This document shows positions 42,172 to 51,061 of a stretch of 64,000 nucleotides of DNA, in pieces (within the stretch, counting starts at the first letter, position 1; every line of letters starts with the position of its first letter). The position numbers and the translations under genes are program-made. Under the pieces are notes generated by a model, which did not search any database, was not told the DNA's origin, and saw only the letters and a program-made list of their open reading frames with translations. Source of the DNA: an uncultured Duncaniella sp. (GTDB lineage Bacteria; Bacteroidota; Bacteroidia; Bacteroidales; Muribaculaceae); assembly GCF_910577345.1 (NCBI RefSeq), contig NZ_CAJTMT010000006.1:1-64000 (forward strand). The letters are read 5' to 3'.

Positions 42172-43794
42172 TTAAAGATTGAAACGCAGTCCGATTGGGA
42201 TGGTGAATTCAAAGGGATGTTCGCTGCGGATTGTCGGGAGTGAAGAGCCGTTGGCGGGATAATATCGCAATGAAGGTTCGGCATAGATGCTGACGGAGCG
42301 CGTCAGGCGATAGTCCAGACCAAGCCCGACGGATAGTGAGAATTGAGTGCGCGGATTCATCGCCGGAGCGGAGAAGAATGAGGCTTTGTAGAGCGTGCGG
42401 GTTGTCGAACTGAGGGGTATGTCGACAGCCATTCCTCCGCTTCCATAAATGGAAATCTGTTCGTAAGTGGCGATTTTGAAGTTGAGTTTGACCGGAATGC
42501 CGAGATAATATGATTTTACCAAGGCATCCATGCAGCTATGATTGTCAAAACCGAACGAGACATTGCTCCGCATGTAGGTGAGATTGAGACCGGTCTCAAT
42601 ACTTGTCCGTGGCGACAGACTCCGGCTAAGGCTTATTCCGAAAGTCACCGGGACGCTGTGGTGGGCCTCACGTTTGATATTTCCGGGGTTGGAATAATCC
42701 GGCTCGGGTGGTATGGTAGGTTTGTCTGAACCTGATATACTACCATCATTCCATGGGCCATTTACAGTATAATCATTGCCTTCTGAGGCATTTGCAAATC
42801 TGTCAGTATTAAGGCTGTATGTCAATCCCACACTCCAGTTTTGACGACTGTTATGGCGTCTGCCGGATGTAGCGATGTAGGTCCGATATTCATTTCCGGT
42901 GACAGGTTCAACGGTGAGTTTATGTGTGCGTGCAGTGTCCGCTTCCGTCGTCTGCACTGTAGGCTCTTCCTCATGTTTAATATCTGTTCTTTCCTCGTTC
43001 GCTTCAATCCTTTCCTCCACGGGGGCTTCTGTTTTCGTGGTTCGGGGGACATCAGGCGAGGTCTTGGAGCTTGTTGCTGTCGTTTTCTTGGAGGAAATGG
43101 TTCCTGCAATAAGATTTTCAGGAGATACAGACAGATTATCTCCCGATTTCACCGATGTTTCTTCAACAAGCCTTCCGACCGTTTGGCTTATATTCATGCT
43201 CATATCATTCATGTCGGTCTTGAACATGACGAGTGCTATGGGTGAAAGTAATAACAAGAGAACCATCAGAGCGAGGGCGGTCTGACGTTCGGATATGAGT
43301 TTACGCATCATTGCCTTTGCGCGGGCAAGTTGCGATGACGACGAGTGGGGCGCGATGCCGAGCAGTTTGCCTATCTCCTTGTGCGACTTGTTTTCGAGGA
43401 CTGCAAGTTTGAAGATTTTCCTGTAGCCTTCCGGAAGCTTGTTGATGATGACCTCCAATTCATTGTATGATAGGATGTCGTTCATATCGGGGCTGTCCGC
43501 CGGTTCGTCCATATCTTCAAGTACGGTGGCTACCTCTATGCGGCTGAGATACTGGATGGCAAGGTTTTTCATGATTGTCCCCATCCAGTATTCGAGCTTT
43601 TCGGGAGCGCGCAGTTCGGAGATGTGTGAGAAGATGACGAGGAATCCGTCGTGGAGAATGTCTTCGGCGGCTGACGGTTCGTTGACGTAGCGTTCAATCA
43701 GCTTCAGCATTCTTCCGGAATAGGCATGATAAAGCCGGGCCATAGCATCTCTATCGCCCGCAGCGCACTGTCCGATTAGCTTCACCGTATCCAT
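42172..43794 (-). CDS. ECF sigma factor fused to a membrane helix and an outer-membrane-type beta-barrel
   Basis: A 540-residue protein in one unbroken frame. Residues about 8-85 are sigma region 2 (AMARLYHAYSGRMLKLI, then AAEDILHDGFLVIFSHI) and about 108-168 sigma region 4 with its helix-turn-helix (LPEGYRKIFKLAVLENKSH, KEIGKLLGIAPHSSSSQLAR). A single hydrophobic helix (about 172-191, LALMVLLLLLSPIALVMF) follows, then a Thr/Glu/Lys/Pro-rich linker (about 192-315). The C-terminal domain (about 318-540) has PorT-type beta-barrel features: NWSVGLTYSL, SLSPRTSIETGLNLTY, GLGLDYRLTRSVSIYAEP, ending IGLRFNL. The sigma part would face the cytoplasm and the barrel the periplasm or outer membrane. Normally the barrel half belongs to a separate anti-sigma-like partner. 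Confidence 0.85.
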   Translation of the reverse strand: MDTVKLIGQCAAGDRDAMARLYHAYSGRMLKLIERYVNEPSAAEDILHDGFLVIFSHISELRAPEKLEYWMGTIMKNLAIQYLSRIEVATVLEDMDEPADSPDMNDILSYNELEVIINKLPEGYRKIFKLAVLENKSHKEIGKLLGIAPHSSSSQLARAKAMMRKLISERQTALALMVLLLLLSPIALVMFKTDMNDMSMNISQTVGRLVEETSVKSGDNLSVSPENLIAGTISSKKTTATSSKTSPDVPRTTKTEAPVEERIEANEERTDIKHEEEPTVQTTEADTARTHKLTVEPVTGNEYRTYIATSGRRHNSRQNWSVGLTYSLNTDRFANASEGNDYTVNGPWNDGSISGSDKPTIPPEPDYSNPGNIKREAHHSVPVTFGISLSRSLSPRTSIETGLNLTYMRSNVSFGFDNHSCMDALVKSYYLGIPVKLNFKIATYEQISIYGSGGMAVDIPLSSTTRTLYKASFFSAPAMNPRTQFSLSVGLGLDYRLTRSVSIYAEPSLRYYPANGSSLPTIRSEHPFEFTIPIGLRFNL

Positions 43795-43822
43795 TTCTCA
43801 AAATAATGATGCGAAAAATGGT

Positions 43823-43886
43823 GAAAGACTGCACGGGACTGAACAAAAATTTTTCTGCCCTTACAGTCTATCCTTCGGCAAAGTTA
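43823..43886 (-). promoter_or_regulatory. Upstream region of the sigma/barrel gene: -7 box and shared element
   Basis: On the minus strand TAACTTTG (43886-43879) fits the housekeeping -7 box, although its -33 partner is not evident. Downstream of it an AAAAATTTTT tract (43854-43845) and TGCAGTCTTTC (43833-43823) repeat the element found before the DUF4377-like gene. The element ends 28 bases before the start codon. Confidence 0.55.
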
Positions 43887-43930
43887 ATGAAAAGCCGTGG
43901 AAATTAGGCGCTTGTATGTGTGATTTTCAT

Positions 43931-45631
43931 TTACACAAGCATGACTGTCACCATGCCCCACACGACGAGGAGTATGTTGCTGACAGCGTAGGTGATGGTA
44001 TAGCCTATCGCCGGGACGGTGCTTCCGATTGCATCCTGCACGGCGCCGAGCGAAGCGGTGCATGTGCGTGTCCCCGCGCAGCATCCGAGTGTGATTGCAG
44101 GATTGAATTTGAACACCTTGTTGCCAAGCCATAGGCCGAAGAGCAGTGGAATGGTGGTCCCGACAGCTCCTGCCACGAAAAGCAGCCACCCAACCGACTG
44201 GAGTCCAGATACAAACGATGGAGCCGCTTCGATGCCCACCACGGCAATGAAGACGTTGAGGCCGAGGTTGTTCATTATCCATAAGGCCGGAGAGGGAATC
44301 TGGCCGAAAGTCGGACGTTTCGAGCGCAACCATCCGAAAACGATACCGGCAAGGAGTGCGCCACCGCTGGTTCCGAAGCTTACAGGTACACCGCCGACCC
44401 AGACGGTAAGAGTGCCTATGAATCCTCCGATGAAGATTGCAAGCCCGACAAACATCAGGTCGCTCGCAGTGGTAGGAGGGTCGGCGTGTCCAATCATGCG
44501 ACCGGCTTCAGTGAGTGTTTCGGGGTTGCCTATCAGTGTCAGCATGTCGTTGCGTTCGAGAAGGCGCGAAGATTTGACGGAGATTTCCTTGCCCTTGCGT
44601 TTGATGCGTCTGATGGAGATTCCGCGCATCAACGGGGAGGCCATCAGGGTTGCCACGGTCTGCCCTATGATGTCGCGTGAGGTGACAAGAACCGGCAGAC
44701 GGCCTACGGGGTAGGTGAGAAGTTCGCGGTTCTCGACCTCGATTCCTGCATGTTGGCCGACCTTCACCATGTATTTTCTCGGACCGCAGATGACGGCGAT
44801 GTCCTCCGGTCCAAGGACATCGGATGGGGTGGGGACATAAATCTTGTCGCCCTGCTGCACACGGCTGATGTAGACATGCAACCCTATGGAACTTAGAAAA
44901 GTCTCCGCTTCGGCTACGGTGCGTCCTCCTTTGAACAGGTCGCCGGTCAGCCGGTAGGCTCTGAATGAAATTCCACGGTGGGCATTAAGTTTCGAAGGGT
45001 CGGATTTCCATGAGTCGTTTTCGAGGCTTTTTTCAAGTTCCACTGCCTGTTGGCGCACCTTTTCGATGCCTCCGAGAAGTTTTGGCCCGAAATTGCCCAA
45101 GAGTATGACTGTTCCAAGAGTGCCGAAGATATATGTCACGGCATAACATACAGGAATAATGGCTATTTCCTTATCCTTGATGCCTTGATCTATCGGCAGT
45201 TTCATGATTGCTTCCGAGCCGACACCTATGAGCGACGAGCATGTCTGTGAACCGGAGAAAAGTCCGACGGTCTCTCCTTTTGAATAGCCCATGATATAGG
45301 AAATGGCAATTGTGACGGCAAAACAGCTCATACTCATCAGAATAGCAAACAAGACTTGTTTCAAGCCCGTTCCACGCAGTGATTTGAAAAACTCCGGTCC
45401 TACGCTGTAGCCGATTGAGAAGAGAAACATCATGAAGAACACTGTCTTCAGCGGACCTGACATCGGTATCTCGAATTGTCCCACAATGACACCGACGAGC
45501 AGCACGGCTGTCACGCTTCCGAGCGAGAAGGAACCGATGCGCACACGTCCCAACAGAAAACCCAGACCGACTGTGAGAAATACGGCCAGGGTAGGATAGT
45601 TTCTCAATATGTCACCAAGATATTGTATCAT
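43931..45631 (-). CDS. AspT/YidE-family transporter with two RCK_C domains
   Basis: A 566-residue membrane protein (ATG 45631; an in-frame TTG lies three codons earlier). The N-terminal set of about five to six helices contains GLGFLLGRVRIGSFSLG and SGSQTCSSLIGVGSEA. Two central cytoplasmic TrkA_C/RCK_C-type domains (about 210-370, with ISRVQQGDKIYVPTPSD and LERNDMLTLIGNP) follow, and then the second half-membrane domain repeats the first (LGCCAGTRTCTASLGAVQDA). This is the aspartate:alanine exchanger fold, also called putative transport protein YidE/YbjL. The substrate is unknown. The gene is downstream of the palindromic element at 45.7-46.0 kb. Confidence 0.85.
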   Translation of the reverse strand: MIQYLGDILRNYPTLAVFLTVGLGFLLGRVRIGSFSLGSVTAVLLVGVIVGQFEIPMSGPLKTVFFMMFLFSIGYSVGPEFFKSLRGTGLKQVLFAILMSMSCFAVTIAISYIMGYSKGETVGLFSGSQTCSSLIGVGSEAIMKLPIDQGIKDKEIAIIPVCYAVTYIFGTLGTVILLGNFGPKLLGGIEKVRQQAVELEKSLENDSWKSDPSKLNAHRGISFRAYRLTGDLFKGGRTVAEAETFLSSIGLHVYISRVQQGDKIYVPTPSDVLGPEDIAVICGPRKYMVKVGQHAGIEVENRELLTYPVGRLPVLVTSRDIIGQTVATLMASPLMRGISIRRIKRKGKEISVKSSRLLERNDMLTLIGNPETLTEAGRMIGHADPPTTASDLMFVGLAIFIGGFIGTLTVWVGGVPVSFGTSGGALLAGIVFGWLRSKRPTFGQIPSPALWIMNNLGLNVFIAVVGIEAAPSFVSGLQSVGWLLFVAGAVGTTIPLLFGLWLGNKVFKFNPAITLGCCAGTRTCTASLGAVQDAIGSTVPAIGYTITYAVSNILLVVWGMVTVMLV

Positions 45632-45652
45632 AATAGTCAAATCGTGTCTTTA

Positions 45653-45999
45653 AGAGGGTGTTTAATAATAAATGTTAATCCGTGGGCGGTTTATCTTTGA
45701 GTGATTATTCCGTAACGATGAGGGAGTGTGCCCATTGGCACTCGACCGAAGAGTTGCGGGATAAGCGCCAAAGAGAAACCGAGGCAACGGTATTATAGTT
45801 TCATTGTATTTCATTAAAGTTTATTTTCTTTATCATGAGGATGGATTAATCTGTAAAAGTTACCTTCGCCTTTCCGTCTTTCGGGCATCTTTTCCGCTTT
45901 GTCTCAGTCGTGTACATTAAGTACACTCCCTCAACGCAGCAGAAAATCTGCTCCGAAATACGGAACCCACGGGTTAACATTTATTGTTAAACACCCTCT
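45653..45999. mobile_element. MITE-like palindromic element, 347 bp, no open reading frame
   Basis: The ends are 34-base inverted repeats (45653-45686 and 45966-45999) that match at 32 of 34 positions, beginning AGAGGGTGTTTAA. The similarity continues inward in imperfect form: GAGGGAGTGT occurs near 45719-45728 and, inverted, at 45923-45932. The interior has no coding capacity. No clear target-site duplication is visible (flanks CTTTA and AAAATA). It fits a non-autonomous miniature element or a large extragenic palindrome. Confidence 0.7.
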
Positions 46000-46145
46000 A
46001 AAATAAAAACACGTCCGGACGGCATTTGTTTCAGGATTGGCAAAGTCAAATTTCATCGGAAAACGGAATTTGACAGATGTAGTTAATTGAATTTTGATTA
46101 GTAGTTCATTTGAATTTTGATTATGTGATATTGAAGGAAAATTCG

Positions 46146-46153
46146 TAAATTTG
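46146..46153 (+). promoter_or_regulatory. Possible -7 box of the PBP1A gene
   Basis: TAAATTTG fits TAnnTTTG and lies 43 bases before the ATG. The -33 position has only TATG/TGTG, so the match is partial. A 12-base word GAATTTTGATTA is repeated just upstream (46088 and 46112). Confidence 0.5.
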
Positions 46154-46196
46154 CATCTTGGTTTGTATTACTCTCCAATACATATTATAAGGTATA

Positions 46197-48635
46197 ATGA
46201 AACAACAAGAAAATAATCATCAGAATACCGCCGAAAGGACTCCGAAGAGGTCTGTGGCGGCAAAGGCCAAGAAGCCCCGCCGTCATCGCGGGCTAATTGC
46301 CACGATGTGGATTATATTTTTCTCCGTCATCGTCGGTATCTTCCTATTCTTGTTCTTTATCTACAACGGTGTCATTGGATATATGCCACCTGTTGAGGAA
46401 TTGAAGAATCCTACCGACCGCTTTGCCTCGGTGCTCTATTCATCGGACGGCAAGGAGATCGGACGTTATTTTGTCGGTACAGGCAACCGTGTCTATGCTG
46501 ATTTCGATGAAGTGTCGCCCTACGTCATCGACGCTCTCATCTCGACTGAGGATGTGCGCTTCGAGGACCACTCGGGTATTGACATGCGCGGTCTCGGCCG
46601 TGTGCTGTTCAAGACCGTCCTGATGGGCAACAAGAATGCCGGTGGCGGTTCGACCCTCACCCAGCAGCTTGCCAAGCAGCTCTATTCGCCCAACAGTTCG
46701 GGGGTGCTCTCCCGCGCGATGCAGAAGCCGATTGAGTGGATGATTGCAGTGAAGCTCGAACGCTACTATTCGAAGGAGGAAATCATCAAGATGTATCTCA
46801 ATCAGTTTGACTTCCTCTACAATGCCGTCGGCATCAAATCCGCAGCGCATGTCTATTTCAACAAGGCTCCCAAGGACCTTAAGATAGAGGAAGCCGCCAC
46901 TCTCGTCGGCATGGTGAAAAATCCCGCCTACTATAACCCTGTGCGTCAGAACGAGCGCACACGTCAGCGCCGCAATGTGGTGCTTGCTCAGATGGAGAAG
47001 GCCGGAAAAATCACAAAGGCCGAGCTTGACTCGCTCTCGGCTCTTCCGCTCACACTGACTTTCAACCGTGTGGATGCAAAGGATGGTATCGCTCCATATT
47101 TCCGTGAGGAACTTCGCCGTATGCTCCGTGCCCACAAGCCTGAGCGCGAGAACTACCGTGGATGGGAAACCCAGAAGTTCATCGACGATTCAATCGCATG
47201 GGAAACCAATCCGCTCTTCGGATGGATTGAGAAGAATCCCAAACCCGACGGTTCGAAGTATGACATATATACCGATGGTCTGAAAATCTACACCACCATT
47301 GACTCCCGTATGCAGGAGTATGCTGAGGAGGCTGTGGCCGAACATCTCGGCGACTATCTCCAGCCAGCCTTCTTCCGCGAGAAACGTGGGACAAAGGGTG
47401 CGCCTTACACCTCCGACCGTGCGGAACTTTCGGAAATCCGCAGGAACCACCTTGTGCGCAACGCGATGAAGAACACCGACCGTTATCGTGTGATGACCAA
47501 GGCCGGTGCCTCGCGTGAGGAAATAGACCGTGCGTTCAATACTCCACGCGAGATGAAGGTGTTCACCTACAATGGTTCGGTCGACACAATCATGACACCT
47601 CTCGACTCGGTGCTTTACAACAAACACTTCCTCCGCACAGGTTTCATGGCGATGGATCCGCTCAACGGTCATATCAAGGCATACGTCGGTGGCCCGAACT
47701 TCTCGTATTTCCAATATGACATGGTGTCGACAGGCCGCCGTCAGATCGGTTCGACCGTCAAACCTTTCCTTTATACATACGCGATGGAGGAGGGCTATAC
47801 TCCCTGCGACGTTTTCTCCAATACCCAGCCTGTCCTGACAGACGAAGCCGGAAACGTGTGGGCACCGCGTAATGCCGGATCAGCCCGTGTGGGCGAGATG
47901 GTTGACCTCCGATGGGCGCTTACCAACTCCAACAACTGGATTTCGGCACGTCTCATCTCGCAGCTTTCGCCCCCTTCGCTTGTCAGAACAATGCACAATT
48001 TCGGTATCACTGCGGAATTGCCTCCGGTGATGTCGCTCTGTCTCGGCCCGGCGGATGTCTCCGTCAAGGAGATGGTGACAGCCTACTCGGCCTTTGCCAA
48101 CAACGGTATGCGCGTTGATCCCATGTTTGTGACTGCTATCGCCGATAACAACGGCAACATCATATCGGAATTCTCGCCGCGCCACACGGAGGTCATCAGT
48201 GAAAAGGCATACTACCGTATCCTGTCCATGCTGCTTAATGTGGTCAACGAGGGTACTGCCCATCGTGTCCGTTCGCGCTTCGGACTGACTGCCGAGATGG
48301 GTGGCAAGACCGGTACGACCAACTATAACGCCGACGGATGGTTCATGGGCTTTACTCCCAACCTTGTGGCCGGAACATGGGTTGGCGGTGACGAACGCTT
48401 CATTCACTTCAACACCATGGCCTACGGTCAGGGTGCGTCGATGGCGCTTCCTATCTATGGCCGTTTCATGAAGAAGGTTTACGCTGACAAGTCGCTCAAC
48501 TATTCGCAGAGCGCCAAGTTTGATTTCCCCGCCGATGTGAATCTCTGTGAGAAAGAGTTCTATGGCATGTATGAGGAGGAAGTCAATCCCGACACTAATG
48601 CCGAGGATACTACAATGGAGGGCGTGTTTGACTGA
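46197..48635 (+). CDS. mrcA: Class A penicillin-binding protein 1A
   Basis: An 812-residue bifunctional peptidoglycan synthase. A basic cytoplasmic tail and one membrane helix (about 36-60) precede the GT51 glycosyltransferase domain, with catalytic E118 in STEDVRFEDHSG and GGGSTLTQQLAKQLY at 149-163. The transpeptidase domain has S519-T-V-K522 (GSTVKPF), SNN, and K704-T-G. It polymerises lipid II and cross-links the strands. The length is normal for the family. It is monocistronic by layout, with a -7 box upstream and a strong terminator downstream. Confidence 0.95.
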   Translation: MKQQENNHQNTAERTPKRSVAAKAKKPRRHRGLIATMWIIFFSVIVGIFLFLFFIYNGVIGYMPPVEELKNPTDRFASVLYSSDGKEIGRYFVGTGNRVYADFDEVSPYVIDALISTEDVRFEDHSGIDMRGLGRVLFKTVLMGNKNAGGGSTLTQQLAKQLYSPNSSGVLSRAMQKPIEWMIAVKLERYYSKEEIIKMYLNQFDFLYNAVGIKSAAHVYFNKAPKDLKIEEAATLVGMVKNPAYYNPVRQNERTRQRRNVVLAQMEKAGKITKAELDSLSALPLTLTFNRVDAKDGIAPYFREELRRMLRAHKPERENYRGWETQKFIDDSIAWETNPLFGWIEKNPKPDGSKYDIYTDGLKIYTTIDSRMQEYAEEAVAEHLGDYLQPAFFREKRGTKGAPYTSDRAELSEIRRNHLVRNAMKNTDRYRVMTKAGASREEIDRAFNTPREMKVFTYNGSVDTIMTPLDSVLYNKHFLRTGFMAMDPLNGHIKAYVGGPNFSYFQYDMVSTGRRQIGSTVKPFLYTYAMEEGYTPCDVFSNTQPVLTDEAGNVWAPRNAGSARVGEMVDLRWALTNSNNWISARLISQLSPPSLVRTMHNFGITAELPPVMSLCLGPADVSVKEMVTAYSAFANNGMRVDPMFVTAIADNNGNIISEFSPRHTEVISEKAYYRILSMLLNVVNEGTAHRVRSRFGLTAEMGGKTGTTNYNADGWFMGFTPNLVAGTWVGGDERFIHFNTMAYGQGASMALPIYGRFMKKVYADKSLNYSQSAKFDFPADVNLCEKEFYGMYEEEVNPDTNAEDTTMEGVFD

Positions 48636-48658
48636 TGCTCTCCGATAGACGCTAAGAT

Positions 48659-48712
48659 AATCCACAGGGGCGGAAGAAACAGATGGAATTGTTTCTTCCG
48701 CCCCTGTGGATT
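48659..48712 (+). terminator. Terminator after the PBP1A gene
   Basis: A perfect 22-bp stem (48659-48680 with 48691-48712), one of the longest in the window, and a 10-base loop, followed by TTGTATG. The T-tract is short, but the stem stability supports termination. Confidence 0.85.
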
Positions 48713-48930
48713 TTGTATGACTTTCCGGTTTCACATATCGGGTCAATCAGAAAATCCGATTCATATACGGTAAAAAGAGATGCAAAAGCACCCAAAAGTC
48801 AAATGCAAGAGAAGTTATAATTTCCTTGAAATTAATCTTTGTGTCTTCTGGCCTTCTGTCGTTCTGTGCCTTTTTCAGATTATACGAATTTAATGCGCCG
48901 TCAATTACGGACTATTTATGATGGATAGAC

Positions 48931-48967
48931 AAATCGGGCATGGTCAAACTTTGACCATGCCCGATTT
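48931..48967. terminator. Terminator of the CoA-transferase gene
   Basis: A perfect 17-bp stem (48931-48947 with 48951-48967, AAATCGGGCATGGTCAA) and a 3-base loop, 29 bases beyond the minus-strand stop at 48997. The preceding 48713-48930 is AT-rich, and I see nothing else in it. Confidence 0.8.
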
Positions 48968-48996
48968 AGTGTCGGTTATAATCTTGAAAAGATTGA

Positions 48997-50493
48997 TTAT
49001 GCGAATTTCGACCAGTCAACGTTGCGCATGTCGCCTGATGAGAGGAACTCAGTGTGGAAGGCGAGGGCTGCATGGAGGGTGTGGGGAGTCTGACCGCCAC
49101 GGGTGCTGAGCTTGAGGTAGTCGCGGAGGAGTTCGCGGTAGATGGGGTGGGCGCAGTTGTTGATGATTTCGTGTGCGCGCTCTACCGGATCGAGGCCGCG
49201 GAGGTCGGCGATACCCTGGTCAGTCACGATGATGTCGACAGAGTGTTCGGTGTGGTCGACGTGCGACACCATGGGGACGATATTGGAAATCTTTCCTTCC
49301 TTGGTGATTGAGGGGCAGGAGAAGATCGAGATGTAGGCGTTGCGTGTGAAGTCGCCTGAACCGCCGATACCGTTCATCATGCGTGTGCCGGTGACGTGGG
49401 TCGAGTTGATGTTGCCGAAGATGTCAGCTTCAAGGGCGGTGTTCATGGAGATTACACCAAGTCGACGGATGACCTCGGGGTTGTTGGAGATTTCCGAAGG
49501 ACGGAGAACAACATGCTTCTTGAAGAATTCGATGTTGCTGATGACTTCATCCTCAACCTCGTTGGAAACGGTGAGCGAACAGGTGGAACCGAATTTGCAA
49601 CGGCCCTGCTTCATGAGGTCGATAACAGCGTCCTGAATTACCTCGGTATACATTTCGAAGGGAGGAATCTCCTTGGCATCGGCAAGGCCGTAGAGGACGG
49701 CGTTTGCCACGTTGCCCACACCTGACTGGAGAGGAAGGAAGGTCTTGGGAATGCCACCGCGGCGAAGTTCTTCGATGAGGAAACGGCAGACGTTGGCACC
49801 GATTTGCTTGGTAGTGTCGTCGAGCGGAGTGAAAGCCTTGACACCCTCATAGTGGTCGCTCATGACAACGCCGACAATCTTCTCAGGGTCAATCTTGAGG
49901 ACGGGAGAACCGATGCGGTCGCTTGCCTTGAAAATAGGAATTTCTGTGCGGTTGGGGGGATCGAGGGGGAGATAGATGTCGTGGAGACCGTAGAGAGCAT
50001 GGCGGAGTTTCTCGTTGAGCTCAATGACGATTTTCTTGGCCATGCGGGCAATGGTGGGAACGTTGCCCACGCCTGTGCCGACAACTACAGTACCGTCATC
50101 CTGAATGTCGGAAACCTCGATGATGGCAAGGTCAAGTTCGCCGAAGAAACCGTAGCGGAGTTTCTGGGCAGCTTCCGAAAGATGAAGGTCAAAGTAGTGT
50201 GCATCGTGAGAGTTGATGCGCTTGCGCAGATCGGGGTGATTCTGGTAGGGTGTGCGCTTGCCGATAGCATTGGCGCGTGCGAGGACACCGTCGCAGTTGT
50301 CGCTGGTCGATGCACCGGTGATAATGTTGATTTTGAAAGGTTCACCCTGGGCATGGAGCTTTTCGGCCTTCGCGGCTATTGCCTGAGTTACTACTTTGGG
50401 CGAACCGGGAGCGGTGAAGCCGGAAAATCCACATTTGGCTTCGTTGAAAAACAGATCGGCTGCCTCTTCGGGAGTCAGGATGGGAAATTTCAT
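48997..50493 (-). CDS. Acetyl-CoA hydrolase/transferase family (succinyl-CoA:acetate CoA-transferase type)
   Basis: A 498-residue class I CoA-transferase of the Ach1/AarC/Cat1 branch. Landmarks include TGASTSDNCDGVLARAN (59-75), GVGNVPTIARM, LQSGVGNVANAVLYG (CoA loop, about 256-270) and MYTEVIQDAVIDLM, with E284 as the likely CoA-thioester nucleophile. NGIGGSGDFTRNAYISIFS follows. In gut Bacteroidales this type makes acetate and succinyl-CoA, or the reverse, during fermentation. The exact CoA donor is inferred. The length is typical. Confidence 0.9.
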   Translation of the reverse strand: MKFPILTPEEAADLFFNEAKCGFSGFTAPGSPKVVTQAIAAKAEKLHAQGEPFKINIITGASTSDNCDGVLARANAIGKRTPYQNHPDLRKRINSHDAHYFDLHLSEAAQKLRYGFFGELDLAIIEVSDIQDDGTVVVGTGVGNVPTIARMAKKIVIELNEKLRHALYGLHDIYLPLDPPNRTEIPIFKASDRIGSPVLKIDPEKIVGVVMSDHYEGVKAFTPLDDTTKQIGANVCRFLIEELRRGGIPKTFLPLQSGVGNVANAVLYGLADAKEIPPFEMYTEVIQDAVIDLMKQGRCKFGSTCSLTVSNEVEDEVISNIEFFKKHVVLRPSEISNNPEVIRRLGVISMNTALEADIFGNINSTHVTGTRMMNGIGGSGDFTRNAYISIFSCPSITKEGKISNIVPMVSHVDHTEHSVDIIVTDQGIADLRGLDPVERAHEIINNCAHPIYRELLRDYLKLSTRGGQTPHTLHAALAFHTEFLSSGDMRNVDWSKFA

Positions 50494-50590
50494 AATTTTC
50501 TTTTTTCTGAATTAAGCGGAGGAGTAGAAGGAATTTGTTTATGATTGAAATTTGATTTTCGGTGATGGTGAGAGGGTAGGGGGAGGTTGA

Positions 50591-51061
50591 TTATGATGGA
50601 GAGTTGAATTTCGGTGTCAGAATCGTGGTGTCGATGATGGCGCGTCGCCAACGTTCGTAGTGCGCTGCTGTAGCGCTGTCGGTTTCAGTCGGCCGTTTGT
50701 CGGTGATTTCCGGAAGTTCTTCAAGCTCTGTCAGCTCCATCGGGACATCATCGGTTTTCGGTGTGGTGACGGCATGACGTTCGCCGGGGAGGAAGGGGGA
50801 AGACATTGGTCGGGGGGCGGCAGTTTCCTCTTTTTCACTGACAGAGGCTTCATCGGGCCTTACGGTGACAGTGGGATTGCTCACATTGAGTCCGTAACGC
50901 AAGTTTAAAAATTGGTTGATAGCCGTTGGATTACCGGAGTGAGCCGTCGGGCGCGGAGTAGCCGCGCGTGGAGATTCCGCCCTTTCCTTACCTTTCTTTT
51001 TGAGATATTCGAAGAGCGAACCGATACCGAAGACAATCAGGAATAATATTATTTTTTCCAT
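50591..51061 (-). CDS. Small single-pass membrane protein, function unknown
   Basis: A 156-residue protein starting MEKIILFLIVFGIGSLFEYL, one N-terminal membrane helix, followed by a long, mostly disordered Pro/Thr/Glu-rich region. A short patch (FLNLRYGLNVSNP, about 50-62) and the end (YERWRRAIIDTTILTPKF) look more conserved. I chose ATG 51061, since the longer frame lacks a plausible membrane start. It is divergent from miaB with overlapping promoters. No family is recognised. Confidence 0.7.
   Translation of the reverse strand: MEKIILFLIVFGIGSLFEYLKKKGKERAESPRAATPRPTAHSGNPTAINQFLNLRYGLNVSNPTVTVRPDEASVSEKEETAAPRPMSSPFLPGERHAVTTPKTDDVPMELTELEELPEITDKRPTETDSATAAHYERWRRAIIDTTILTPKFNSPS

Noticed and set aside
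43150..43350. Sequencing frameshift joining a sigma gene to a barrel gene
   Set aside because: A frameshift would be expected to leave a disrupted junction; here the frame is continuous, the helix between the halves is a proper membrane segment, and there is no leftover start region or overlap. Reads are still needed to be certain.
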